Assembly: GCA_050743205.1 (NCBI GenBank)
Contig: JBOGEA010000363.1
Span: forward strand, 1 to 5,874
Direction of reading: 5' to 3'
Length of the DNA: 5,874 bases
DNA from: JBOGED01 sp050743205
Lineage (GTDB): Bacteria > Actinomycetota > Nitriliruptoria > Euzebyales > Egibacteraceae
Shown: one piece after another, positions 1-5,824 of the stretch
Layout of the letters: every line of letters starts with the position of its first letter
Numbering within the stretch: the first letter of the stretch is position 1
Made by a program: the position numbers and the translations under genes
The notes under the pieces: generated by a model
Database searches by the model: none
What the model was told of the DNA's origin: nothing
What the model saw: the letters and a program-made list of their open reading frames with translations, nothing else

Positions 1-1
1 C

Positions 2-20
2 TCCGGGGGACTCCCCCGGA
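2..20. terminator. GC-rich hairpin, possible terminator of a gene left of the window
   Basis: TCCGGGGG (2-9) pairs perfectly with CCCCCGGA (13-20) around the loop ACT. The 8-bp stem is almost all G-C. No T-tract follows, which is common for terminators in high-GC actinobacteria. It lies 77 bases before the first gene start, so it could end an upstream transcript or sit in the leader of the first gene. The upstream gene is not in the window, so the role is inferred from shape and position only. Confidence 0.4.
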
Positions 21-96
21 CCCCCTGGCCGCCTGAACCGCGCTCCGCTCCGCTTCGCCCGCGACTCAAGCGCCGCGATTCTCAAACACGGTCTAA

Positions 97-726
97 GTGA
101 TGGCGGGGCCCGCAAGCCGATATGACACCTGCATTGAGGTCTGCGGGCGGCTCGAGCATCCGGGGCTGGCGACCGACATGCCGAGGTGGATCGATCACAC
201 CGGTCTCGACACGACCGTCGACCAGGCCCGGATCGAGGACGCCCTCGAGAGCATGGACCTGGACGGCCGGCGGATCCTCCACGTCGGGGTCGGCAACTCC
301 CGGTTTGCCCAGCGCTTCGCGCCTCGGGTTCGCCTCGTCGACGGCCTCACCGTCTGCGAGGCCGAGAAGAAGCTCGCCGATTCACTCCACATCACCAATT
401 ACACGGTTCATCTCCTCAGCAAATACTCCCGTGAGTTCCTGGTCACGATCGAGAACCGATACGACTACATCGTGGACAACAACCTGGCCAGCTTCGCCTG
501 TTGCAAATACCATTTCTACCGCATGCTCGACAACTATCTGTGGTGTCTGCGCCGGGGAGGGCGGGTGCTGACCGACCAGCGTGGCATGGACTGGACCGTC
601 GAGGATGATCCTCGATGGCGGCTGACCTACGCGGACCTGGTCGCCCTGGCCCAGAGGTTTCCGGTGGAAGCGGCCAAGGTCACGGACACCGTGTACGAGA
701 TCCGCCACGGTCAGGCCGAGGCGTGA
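97..726 (+). CDS. Small class I SAM-dependent methyltransferase
   Basis: The 209-residue protein is probably a cytoplasmic methyltransferase that takes its methyl group from S-adenosylmethionine. The main evidence is the glycine-rich SAM-binding loop ILHVGVGNSRFA at residues 60-71, which follows a predicted helix and matches motif I of class I methyltransferases. YDYIVDNN (122-129) fits motif IV, and LRRGGRVL further on fits the usual strand-turn near motif VI. There is no signal peptide or membrane segment. The start is uncertain: GTG (97) and ATG (100) are adjacent and neither has a clear ribosome binding site. ATG 178 would still keep the whole SAM fold. The stop overlaps the start of the deacetylase gene (GTGA), so the two are probably translationally coupled. 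The neighbours suggest a sugar or glycolipid substrate, but the acceptor atom cannot be told. The class is fairly secure; the substrate is unknown. Confidence 0.75.
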   Translation: MMAGPASRYDTCIEVCGRLEHPGLATDMPRWIDHTGLDTTVDQARIEDALESMDLDGRRILHVGVGNSRFAQRFAPRVRLVDGLTVCEAEKKLADSLHITNYTVHLLSKYSREFLVTIENRYDYIVDNNLASFACCKYHFYRMLDNYLWCLRRGGRVLTDQRGMDWTVEDDPRWRLTYADLVALAQRFPVEAAKVTDTVYEIRHGQAEA

Positions 727-1595
727 CCCTCAATCCCGCGCTCCGGGAGCTCGGGTTCAAGCCGCGGGATCGCGTGGTCATCGTCCACGCGGACGACGTC
801 GGCATGTGCGGGGCGACCGTCGATGCCTTCTTCGAGCTGGCCGAGGGCGGCGTGACCTCTTCGGGATCGATGATGGTGCCCTGCCCCTGGTTCCCGGAGG
901 CAGCGTCCCGCTGCCGAGGCCGCGCCGACCTCGATATGGGCGTGCACCTGACCCTCACCAGCGAGTGGGACGGCTACCGCTGGGGGCCGATCTCCACCAG
1001 GGACCCGTCCTCGGGCCTGCTCGACGAGGAGGGCTACTTCCACCGGAACCAGGACCGGTGGCGCACCATCGACCGCGAGGCGGTCCGCCGCGAGATGGAC
1101 GCCCAGGTCGACCGCGCTCTTGCCGCCGGGGTCGACCTCACCCACGTCGACAGCCACATGTTCGCGGTGCTGCACGGCTCTTTGGCGGACGAGTACGTCG
1201 GCCTCGGCCTCGCCCGCCGCACGCCTGTCCTGCTGACACGCCAGCCGGGATGGGTGGCGGCTCTGTCCGAGTCGAAGATCGCCGCGTGGGAGGAGCAGGG
1301 GCTCCCCGTCTTCGACCACCTGAGGGAGATGCCGCTGAACAGGCCGACGGCGAACTGGCTCGACCGCGCCAAGCTGCTGTTCGACCAGTTGCCTGCAGGC
1401 CTCACGTACCTGATCACCCATCCGGCCAGGGACACCCCCGAATTGCGTGCCATCACCAGCGACTGGCGCCAGCGGGTGGCCGACTTCGAGACGTTCCGCG
1501 ACGACGAGCTGGCCCGCCACATCCGCACGCTGGGCATCCAGGTCGTCGGCTGGCGGCCGTTCCGGGATCTGATGCGGACGCGTGACCGACCTTGA
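723..1595 (+). CDS. ChbG/YdjC-family carbohydrate deacetylase
   Basis: The 290-residue protein resembles the YdjC/ChbG/HpnK family, metal-dependent enzymes that remove acetyl groups from N-acetylated sugars such as chitooligosaccharides or glycolipid head groups. VVIVHADDVGM near the N-terminus contains HADD at residues 22-25, the usual metal-binding Asp region. DMGVHLTL has His75, and THVDSHM (140-146) supplies the second conserved His cluster. The C-terminus, with LGIQVVGWRPFRDL, is a normal ending for the family. No signal peptide is seen, so it should act in the cytoplasm. GTG 723 is preferred because it overlaps the methyltransferase stop by four bases and puts HADD at the expected distance from the start. 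An upstream ATG (615) in the same frame lies inside the previous gene and adds only Gly/Pro/Arg-rich sequence. An unexplained coding-like stretch follows in the same frame after the TGA stop. The family is confident; the exact substrate is not. Confidence 0.87.
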   Translation: MTLNPALRELGFKPRDRVVIVHADDVGMCGATVDAFFELAEGGVTSSGSMMVPCPWFPEAASRCRGRADLDMGVHLTLTSEWDGYRWGPISTRDPSSGLLDEEGYFHRNQDRWRTIDREAVRREMDAQVDRALAAGVDLTHVDSHMFAVLHGSLADEYVGLGLARRTPVLLTRQPGWVAALSESKIAAWEEQGLPVFDHLREMPLNRPTANWLDRAKLLFDQLPAGLTYLITHPARDTPELRAITSDWRQRVADFETFRDDELARHIRTLGIQVVGWRPFRDLMRTRDRP

Positions 1596-1676
1596 TGGGA
1601 GCGCTGCGAGTCGTATCGACCCGATCTCTCGATCCACCACCTCGAAGAGCTCGACCACATCCTGGCCATCGGGTAA
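1596..1676 (+). other. Coding-like 26-codon extension in frame after the deacetylase stop
   Basis: Directly after the TGA at 1593-1595, the same frame stays open for 26 codons to a TAA at 1674. It reads WERCESYRPDLS, then HHLEELDHILAIG. Twenty-two of the 26 third positions are G or C, and the composition looks like a real protein. The competing frame, which would extend the sulfotransferase N-terminus, is Ser/Thr-rich and less protein-like. There is no start codon in this frame. It could be a C-terminal extension of the deacetylase lost by a recent stop mutation, the tail of a deleted gene, a short overlapping gene (GTG 1582) with a frameshift, or chance. No homologue was recognised. Confidence 0.35.
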
Positions 1677-1690
1677 GCGCTTCGTCGCTG

Positions 1691-1697
1691 GGAAGGG
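1691..1697 (+). promoter_or_regulatory. Ribosome binding site deciding the sulfotransferase start
   Basis: GGAAGGG lies 10 bases before ATG 1708, close to the Shine-Dalgarno consensus though at slightly long spacing. The earlier in-frame GTG at 1582 has no comparable site. This supports starting the first sulfotransferase at 1708. Confidence 0.5.
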
Positions 1698-1707
1698 CCG
1701 GCCGGCC

Positions 1708-2553
1708 ATGAGGCCCACGCGCATGCGACCGAGCTTCTTCATCATCGGCGCCAACAAGTGCGGCACGTCATCCCTCTACCGGTACCTCGTCACGAATCCC
1801 GCTGTCCTGCCATGCGCGGAGAAGGAACCGAATTTCTTCGGGCAGCATTCGCCCGCGTATATCGCCCGCCACCTCGACGACTACTTCGCCATGTTCCCGA
1901 CCGTCGACTGTGGCGGGCCGCTGACGTTCGAGTGGCACGCCTCCGACGTGGCTGGCACGTCCACGTTGACCACCGTCGTCGTGGATCGTCGGCCGGATCG
2001 GCGCTACATCACCGGCGAAGCGAGTGCGAACACCTTCCACGACGTCCCGCCGACATTGCTGCACGAGCATCTCCCCGCGGTCAAGCTCATCGTGCTGGTG
2101 CGGGATCCCGTCGACCGGGCGTACTCGCACCATCGCATGTACCGGCGGTTCAGAGACGCCGGGTGGGACCCTGGTTTCGAGGTCGGAGAGTTCGGTGCGG
2201 ACATACGAGCCGAGCTGGCGGCGTACGAGCGGGGTGAGCGGACCGAGTACCTCGGTCCGGGGCTCTACGACGAGCTGCTGCGACGGTGGGCTGCCGTCTA
2301 TGGCCAGAGCCGGATCAAAGTGCTCCTGACCGAGGACCTCGGTGATCCGTGCGTCGCCCGGAGGATCATGAGCGAACTCGAGGACTATCTCGAGCTGCCG
2401 AACCACGACTACGGCGACACCTTGACCCGGCGCTTCAACCGGGCGACGCCGGCCGAGGTCCCCCCCGCCGAGCGTTCGTTGCTCGCCGCGTTCTACCGTC
2501 CCCACAACGATCGGCTGCGCGAGCTCCTGGGCCGCCAGCTCGACTGGGACTGA
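1708..2553 (+). CDS. PAPS-dependent sulfotransferase (first of two)
   Basis: The 281-residue protein should transfer sulfate from PAPS to a hydroxyl or amino group, most likely of a sugar. FFIIGANKCGTSSLYRYL near the N-terminus is the 5'-phosphosulfate-binding loop (GANKCGTSS, residues 14-22). LIVLVRDPVDRAYSHHRM is the 3'-phosphate-binding motif, with Arg132 and Ser140. GEASANTF and LGPGLYDELLRRW are further signatures of the bacterial branch related to heparan-sulfate-type sulfotransferases. The ending AAFYRPHNDRLRELLG is typical, so the protein looks complete. The ATG at 1708 has an SD-like GGAAGGG upstream and puts the P-loop ten or so residues from the N-terminus, as usual. GTG 1582 would add 42 Ser/Thr-rich residues and overlap the deacetylase by 14 bases. 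No signal peptide is seen. The second sulfotransferase starts one base after this stop. The family is certain; the acceptor is unknown. Confidence 0.9.
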   Translation: MRPTRMRPSFFIIGANKCGTSSLYRYLVTNPAVLPCAEKEPNFFGQHSPAYIARHLDDYFAMFPTVDCGGPLTFEWHASDVAGTSTLTTVVVDRRPDRRYITGEASANTFHDVPPTLLHEHLPAVKLIVLVRDPVDRAYSHHRMYRRFRDAGWDPGFEVGEFGADIRAELAAYERGERTEYLGPGLYDELLRRWAAVYGQSRIKVLLTEDLGDPCVARRIMSELEDYLELPNHDYGDTLTRRFNRATPAEVPPAERSLLAAFYRPHNDRLRELLGRQLDWD

Positions 2554-2554
2554 C

Positions 2555-3430
2555 GTGACGACGTCGGACGCGAGCCTGGGACCGCCGACGCCCTCATGGG
2601 AGCAACTCCTTGCCACGTTGACGCTCGACCCGGATCAGCTCCCGGACCCGCTCGGCGCTCCAGGGCCCAACGACGTGCTCGTCTGCGGATCCCCGAGGTC
2701 GGGAACCACCCTGCTGACGGCGATGCTGTTCCAACCGCCCGCCGCCGTCAGCGTGATGGAGCCTTGGGACGCGCTCCGTATGCCGCCGGCAGAGCTCTTC
2801 GCCTCACTCCGCTCTGAGCTGCGCTCAGGCGAGCTGCGCCGGGGGCACCTCGACGTGGCCGCGCTGAGGTCCGAAGGATCAGTCGCCACCTGCGTAGACG
2901 CCGAACAGCTAGCTCGCGTCACGCTCGACGCCGACTACACCCTGGCGGTCAAGTTCCCGATGCTCTGGCGCTACCTCGATCGTCTGCCCACCACGCGGTT
3001 CGTGGTGTGTGTTCGCGACCCACGTGAGGTGATCGCGTCGTACCGGAGGTCGCCGGGGCGGCTCGCTGAGGGACTCGACTACGAGGTCCCGTTCAACCGC
3101 TCGATGAACGAGAGCCTGCACGCTGCGACTGACGACGTGGCGCTCCGCCGTGTGCTTCTGTACGACTACGCCTACGAGCGCATCGTTCCTCACCTCGATC
3201 GACCCGAGGTGTTCGTGGTCCGGTACGAGCGTTGGCTCTCCGAAAAGGACGCGCTGCTCTCCGAGCTCGGAACGTTCCTCGGGGCTGATCTCTCGCGTCC
3301 GCTTGCACATATACGGCCGCCGCGCAGTCGTGCCGCCGAGCCGACCGAAGAGGACAACGAGGAGACCAGGCTCATCCGTGAGCACTGCCGGACCGCTGAG
3401 CCGCTCGGGTACCACCTGAGTGGCCAGTGA
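2555..3430 (+). CDS. Sulfotransferase family protein (second of two)
   Basis: The 291-residue protein has a clear PAPS-binding P-loop, CGSPRSGTTLL (starting at residue 44), and a 3'-phosphate motif VVCVRDPREVIASYRRS with Arg154 and Ser162. LAVKFPMLWRYL corresponds to the conserved lysine segment often found before the 3'-phosphate motif. Its P-loop type (GSPRSGTT) differs from the GANKCGTSS type of its neighbour, so the two are distant relatives rather than a recent duplicate. They probably sulfate different positions or acceptors. About 40 residues, partly Pro/Asp-rich, precede the P-loop. The GTG start lies one base after the previous stop, with a weak GGGA at 2546-2549 upstream. A hairpin 11 bases after the stop probably ends the operon. 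No signal peptide is present. The protein could instead be a sulfotransferase-fold relative with another role, since no acceptor-site residue can be assigned. Confidence 0.87.
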   Translation: MTTSDASLGPPTPSWEQLLATLTLDPDQLPDPLGAPGPNDVLVCGSPRSGTTLLTAMLFQPPAAVSVMEPWDALRMPPAELFASLRSELRSGELRRGHLDVAALRSEGSVATCVDAEQLARVTLDADYTLAVKFPMLWRYLDRLPTTRFVVCVRDPREVIASYRRSPGRLAEGLDYEVPFNRSMNESLHAATDDVALRRVLLYDYAYERIVPHLDRPEVFVVRYERWLSEKDALLSELGTFLGADLSRPLAHIRPPRSRAAEPTEEDNEETRLIREHCRTAEPLGYHLSGQ

Positions 3431-3441
3431 GGGCGCCGCGC

Positions 3442-3458
3442 CCGGAGGACACCTCCGG
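3442..3458 (+). terminator. Hairpin terminator closing the decoration operon
   Basis: CCGGAGG (3442-3448) pairs perfectly with CCTCCGG (3452-3458) around the loop ACA. It starts 11 bases after the second sulfotransferase stop. There is no T-tract, as often in high-GC bacteria. Its position, just before a candidate promoter for the oxidase gene, supports termination here, but leaky read-through cannot be excluded. Confidence 0.5.
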
Positions 3459-3493
3459 CCCGCCTCCACGAGTGGCGCCGACCCGTGGACGAT

Positions 3494-3502
3494 TGTTATG
3501 CT
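3494..3502 (+). promoter_or_regulatory. Candidate extended -10 promoter for the oxidase gene
   Basis: TGTTATGCT fits an extended -10 element (TGn followed by TATGCT, matching TANNNT) in an otherwise GC-rich stretch. No good -35 hexamer is seen 17-18 bases upstream. Transcription would start near 3508-3510 and give a leader of about 140 bases. This is a motif match only. Confidence 0.35.
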
Positions 3503-3617
3503 CGCCTTCCGGGCGAGGAGGGCATCACCTCCTCGTACACCACGCCTCTGGACTCAAACGAGGCCGGTCCCCGGCTCATCGAGAGCATGTTCGATGGACG
3601 AGCGCAAGGGAACTTGC
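3501..3617 (+). promoter_or_regulatory. Hairpin-rich leader upstream of the multicopper oxidase
   Basis: Several perfect short stems follow each other: CTCGCC/GGCGAG (3501-3506 with 3512-3517); GAGGAGG/CCTCCTC (3515-3521 with 3528-3534, loop GCATCA); GCCTC/GAGGC (3544-3548 with 3560-3564); GCCGG/CCGGC (3563-3567 with 3571-3575); CATCGA/TCGATG (3577-3582 with 3591-3596); and GCAAG/CTTGC (3604-3608 with 3613-3617) closed by a GGAA tetraloop. Stems one and two share 3515-3517, and stems three and four share 3563-3564, so each pair is mutually exclusive. This could be a regulatory RNA, but I recognise no known riboswitch class, and short stems are common in GC-rich DNA. If transcription starts near 3509, the first stem would be incomplete in the RNA. 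Confidence 0.35.
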
Positions 3618-3636
3618 CCGCGTTCTCCCGTGTCGT

Positions 3637-3642
3637 GAGAGG
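3637..3642 (+). promoter_or_regulatory. Ribosome binding site of the multicopper oxidase
   Basis: GAGAGG lies six bases before GTG 3649, a near-ideal Shine-Dalgarno sequence and spacing. It decides the start. The frame is open back to 3427, but only the GTG at 3649 combines a ribosome binding site with a lipoprotein signal peptide. Confidence 0.7.
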
Positions 3643-3648
3643 CGGACC

Positions 3649-5316
3649 GTGAAAAGGGCTCTGGCGGTCATTGCGGCAGTCGCGGCGCTGATGCTGCCGG
3701 CGTGCAACCCCACAGGCCCGACAACCGCGGGCCCGACAACCGCAGGCTGGACACCGGTCGCGGGTATGCCACTCGAGGAACCGGATCAGGTCTTCCGGAA
3801 CGACGCTGGCGTCCTTGAGGTCACGCTGACCGCCAGTACCGAGACAATCGATGTCTCCGGAAGCCCCCTTGGGGCCCGGCCCTTCACCGCCAGCGCCGGG
3901 GGCCAGACCTTCCCCGCCAAGCTGAACGGGCCCACGCTCCACGTCCGTCCGGGCGACACCATCAAGGTGACCTTCGTCAATCAGCTGGGGGACGGCGAGC
4001 CGACGAACATTCACTATCACGGGCTGCACGTGGACCCGACGGGGATCGGGGACAACGTCTTCCGCAGGTTCGCCGATGGCAACACGTATCAGTCGGAGGT
4101 CACGCTGCCGGAAAACCACCGGCTGGGCACGTACTGGTACCACGTCCACTACCACGGCAACAGTGATGGGCAGGTGATGGGCGGGCTATCCGGCCTGCTG
4201 ATCGTTGAGGGCCTCGAACAGCTCTTACCCGCGGACTTGCGCGGCACCACGCAGCGTCAACTTGCGTTCCGAGATGTCCAGACAGATTTCCAGGTCGGGA
4301 TCGGGGACGACCGCGGCTCAATCACCAAGGCGCCCAACCCCAACCGGCCGTCCATTCGCCTGGTCAACGGGCTGTACCAGCCGACGTTCTCGAAGGAGTC
4401 GGGCCAGTACGAGCTTTGGCGACTGGCGAATATCGGGTCGGACGTCTTCTACAGGATCCAGTTCGTGAACGGGCTCCACCCGGAAAACCCGGAAGATCTG
4501 TTTGTCGCCGCCGAGGGCGGTGTGCCCGTCTGGGATCTCCCTCCCCGATCAGAGCTCCTCCTGCCTCCGGGCCAACGATTCGACGTCCTTGTCTTGGGGG
4601 GCGATCCGGGGGAGTACCTCCTCCAGAGCCTTCCCTACGCCCAACACGCGGACGGCAACCTCAATCCCCTGCCAGTCCCAACGGAGACCGAAACGTTGGC
4701 CACCGTCACCGTGGCCGCTGCGGCCCCCGGCGTTGCACAGGCCCCCGCGCTGCCGGACGGCCTCGTCCCCGAAGAGGGGCTCTCCCTCTCGGACCCCGCC
4801 GTCATCAATGCTCTCTCGGGCACTGACGAAGTCGTCAAGCGTGGGCCGTTCGTCTTCGATTACCGCAGTAACCCGTTCAGGGCGGTGATCAATGGGGTGG
4901 CATTCACGGAGGGCATGACGCCTGCCGTCTCACCGGTTCTCAACACGGTCGAGGAGTGGACCTTGGAGAACGCGACGTCCGACGACCACCCCTTCCACAT
5001 CCACGTCAACGACTTTCAGGTGATGAGCGTGAATGGCCAGCCCTATGACGCGAGTGGTCTCCAGGACGTGGTCAACATCCCAAAGCGGTACAGGAACGAG
5101 AGCGGCGAGGTCGTGAACGGCCAGGTCGTGATAAGGACCGAGTTCACAGACTTCACCGGCTGGTTCGTCTACCACTGCCATATCCTCAACCACGAGGACG
5201 CGGGCATGATGGCGACCATCCAGGTCCGGGCGAACGCGACCGATCCGATCACCCCGCCGCCCACGGGTGTGGCGGTGCATGGGTCGATCACCCGCAACAC
5301 GCCCGGTGGGCCGTAG
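3649..5316 (+). CDS. Lipoprotein multicopper oxidase, three-cupredoxin (CotA/FtsP-like) type
   Basis: The 555-residue enzyme should oxidise a phenol, metal ion or other one-electron donor and reduce O2 to water outside the membrane. It begins MKRALAVIAAVAALMLPAC: a Lys-Arg head, a hydrophobic core and the lipobox LPAC, with Cys19 as the predicted lipidated residue. It would therefore be exported by Sec and anchored to the outer face of the membrane. All four copper motifs are present: IHYHGLH (His122, His124), YHVHYHG (His165, His167), HPFHIH (His447, His450, His452) and YHCHILNHEDAGMM (His509, Cys510, His511, His515, with Met520 as axial ligand). This gives a full type 1 site and trinuclear cluster, so it should be active. 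A linker with a 15-base tandem repeat follows the lipobox. Three cupredoxin domains run at roughly 45-205, 215-370 and 430-545; the middle one lacks copper ligands. No Met-rich copper-resistance insert is visible. It appears to be transcribed alone. Its substrate is unknown. Confidence 0.93.
   Translation: MKRALAVIAAVAALMLPACNPTGPTTAGPTTAGWTPVAGMPLEEPDQVFRNDAGVLEVTLTASTETIDVSGSPLGARPFTASAGGQTFPAKLNGPTLHVRPGDTIKVTFVNQLGDGEPTNIHYHGLHVDPTGIGDNVFRRFADGNTYQSEVTLPENHRLGTYWYHVHYHGNSDGQVMGGLSGLLIVEGLEQLLPADLRGTTQRQLAFRDVQTDFQVGIGDDRGSITKAPNPNRPSIRLVNGLYQPTFSKESGQYELWRLANIGSDVFYRIQFVNGLHPENPEDLFVAAEGGVPVWDLPPRSELLLPPGQRFDVLVLGGDPGEYLLQSLPYAQHADGNLNPLPVPTETETLATVTVAAAAPGVAQAPALPDGLVPEEGLSLSDPAVINALSGTDEVVKRGPFVFDYRSNPFRAVINGVAFTEGMTPAVSPVLNTVEEWTLENATSDDHPFHIHVNDFQVMSVNGQPYDASGLQDVVNIPKRYRNESGEVVNGQVVIRTEFTDFTGWFVYHCHILNHEDAGMMATIQVRANATDPITPPPTGVAVHGSITRNTPGGP
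3715..3744 (+). repeat. 15-bp tandem duplication in the lipoprotein linker
   Basis: GGCCCGACAACCGCG (3715-3729) is followed at once by GGCCCGACAACCGCA (3730-3744); only the last base differs. It encodes GPTTA twice in the flexible Thr/Pro-rich linker just after the lipidated cysteine. Such linkers hold the folded domain off the membrane and vary easily in length by slippage. Confidence 0.8.
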
Positions 5317-5370
5317 GAAGAGAACACCACCCCTTCACGACCTCGTTGCCCCCCGCCTGAACCGCCTCGG

Positions 5371-5386
5371 CACGGTCAGCGCCGTG
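5371..5386. terminator. Weak hairpin between the oxidase and the convergent pseudogene
   Basis: CACGG (5371-5375) pairs with CCGTG (5382-5386) around a six-base loop. It lies about 55 bases after the oxidase stop and overlaps the stop of the minus-strand pseudogene. It could serve both strands, but the stem is short and no T-tract is present. Confidence 0.2.
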
Positions 5387-5729
5387 TACCAATCACGAGC
5401 AGGTACTCCCGTGGTTGCACGATCTCCCCCTTCGACCGGTACCGGCTCTCGAAGAAGTCGACGTACGTCCGGTGGAGCTCCTCCCTACGGTCTTCGCCGA
5501 GCATCTTCACGGCCGCCTTCGTCGGCCCAAGCTCGACGAGAGCAGCTGCCAGCCGTCCTCCCCCGTTGGGGCGCGGAAAGGAGAGACACACTCTTGCATC
5601 TCAAGCTCGAACGCCTTGCCGAGCAGCTCGCGGACATACTCCTCACGGCCCCACGCCAAGGGGATCGGGTGCGGCTCTCCTGGAGTGACGTCGCAGCGTC
5701 CTCGCCCTCGCGCCGAGCAGCTGAAATAG
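5376..5729 (-). pseudogene. Frameshifted, truncated class I SAM methyltransferase (C-terminal remnant)
   Basis: Reading the minus strand, one frame gives PIPLAWGREEYVRELLG and then CVSPFRAPTGEDGWQLLSSS. The next frame continues GPTKAAVKMLGEDRREEL and ends FESRYRSKGEIVQPREYLLV, IGTRR and a TGA (5376-5378). Joined, these read like the last hundred or so residues of a UbiE/class I methyltransferase of the kind common in actinobacteria, ending in a PREYLLVxGTRR tail. The break lies at about 5526-5531 and is best explained by loss of one base: AGC TTn GGG CCG became AGC TTG GGC. Upstream, around 5709-5729, a third frame reads LFQLLGA, which could be the segment before PGEPHP and would mean a second lesion. 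No SAM-binding motif I is present, so the N-terminal half is missing. The plus-strand frame through this region looks like its shadow. A sequencing error could mimic the frameshift but not the truncation. Confidence 0.75.
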
Positions 5730-5777
5730 ATCAGCAGCGCCTCACTGCCGCAGATGTCAACGATCTCATTGCCACAC
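5730..5777. other. Short unassigned stretch between the pseudogene and the palindrome
   Basis: I see no convincing gene, RNA or repeat here. The minus-strand frame running through it (around VDICGSEALLIYF) does not look like the expected upstream part of the methyltransferase. The breakpoint of that gene therefore probably lies in or just before this stretch. Confidence 0.3.
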
Positions 5778-5824
5778 TTTTCTGGACGTTGACCGGACAT
5801 ATAGTCCGGTCAACGTCCAGAAAA
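5778..5824. repeat. Perfect 21-bp inverted repeat with 5-base centre
   Basis: The left arm 5778-5798 starts TTTTCTGGACG and ends CCGGAC. The right arm 5804-5824 is its exact reverse complement, ending CGTCCAGAAAA. The centre is ATATA. All 21 positions pair, and pairing stops at both outer ends (C opposite C). The polarity (T-run before, A-run after the stem on both strands) is the reverse of a rho-independent terminator. Possible identities are two mobile-element ends joined head to head, a MITE or REP-like element, or a large operator. I could not match it to a named family. Confidence 0.9.

Noticed and set aside
711..1766. Long minus-strand open frame opposite the deacetylase gene
   Set aside because: It is antisense to a gene with clear family motifs, and its Arg/Val/Pro-rich composition is what the opposite strand of GC-rich coding DNA gives.
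1768..2616. Long minus-strand open frame opposite the first sulfotransferase
   Set aside because: The plus strand carries both PAPS-binding motifs; the minus frame shows no recognisable motif.
3536..3617. tRNA-like region upstream of the oxidase
   Set aside because: No T-arm with GTTCRA at the right spacing, no anticodon arm and no acceptor stem could be assembled.
5778..5824. Palindrome as a bidirectional rho-independent terminator
   Set aside because: A terminator has the T-run after the stem; here the T-run comes before and the A-run after on both strands.
5778..5824. Palindrome as an integron attC site
   Set aside because: The expected core sites (RYYYAAC and GTTRRRY) are absent, and attC stems contain unpaired bases, whereas this one is perfect.
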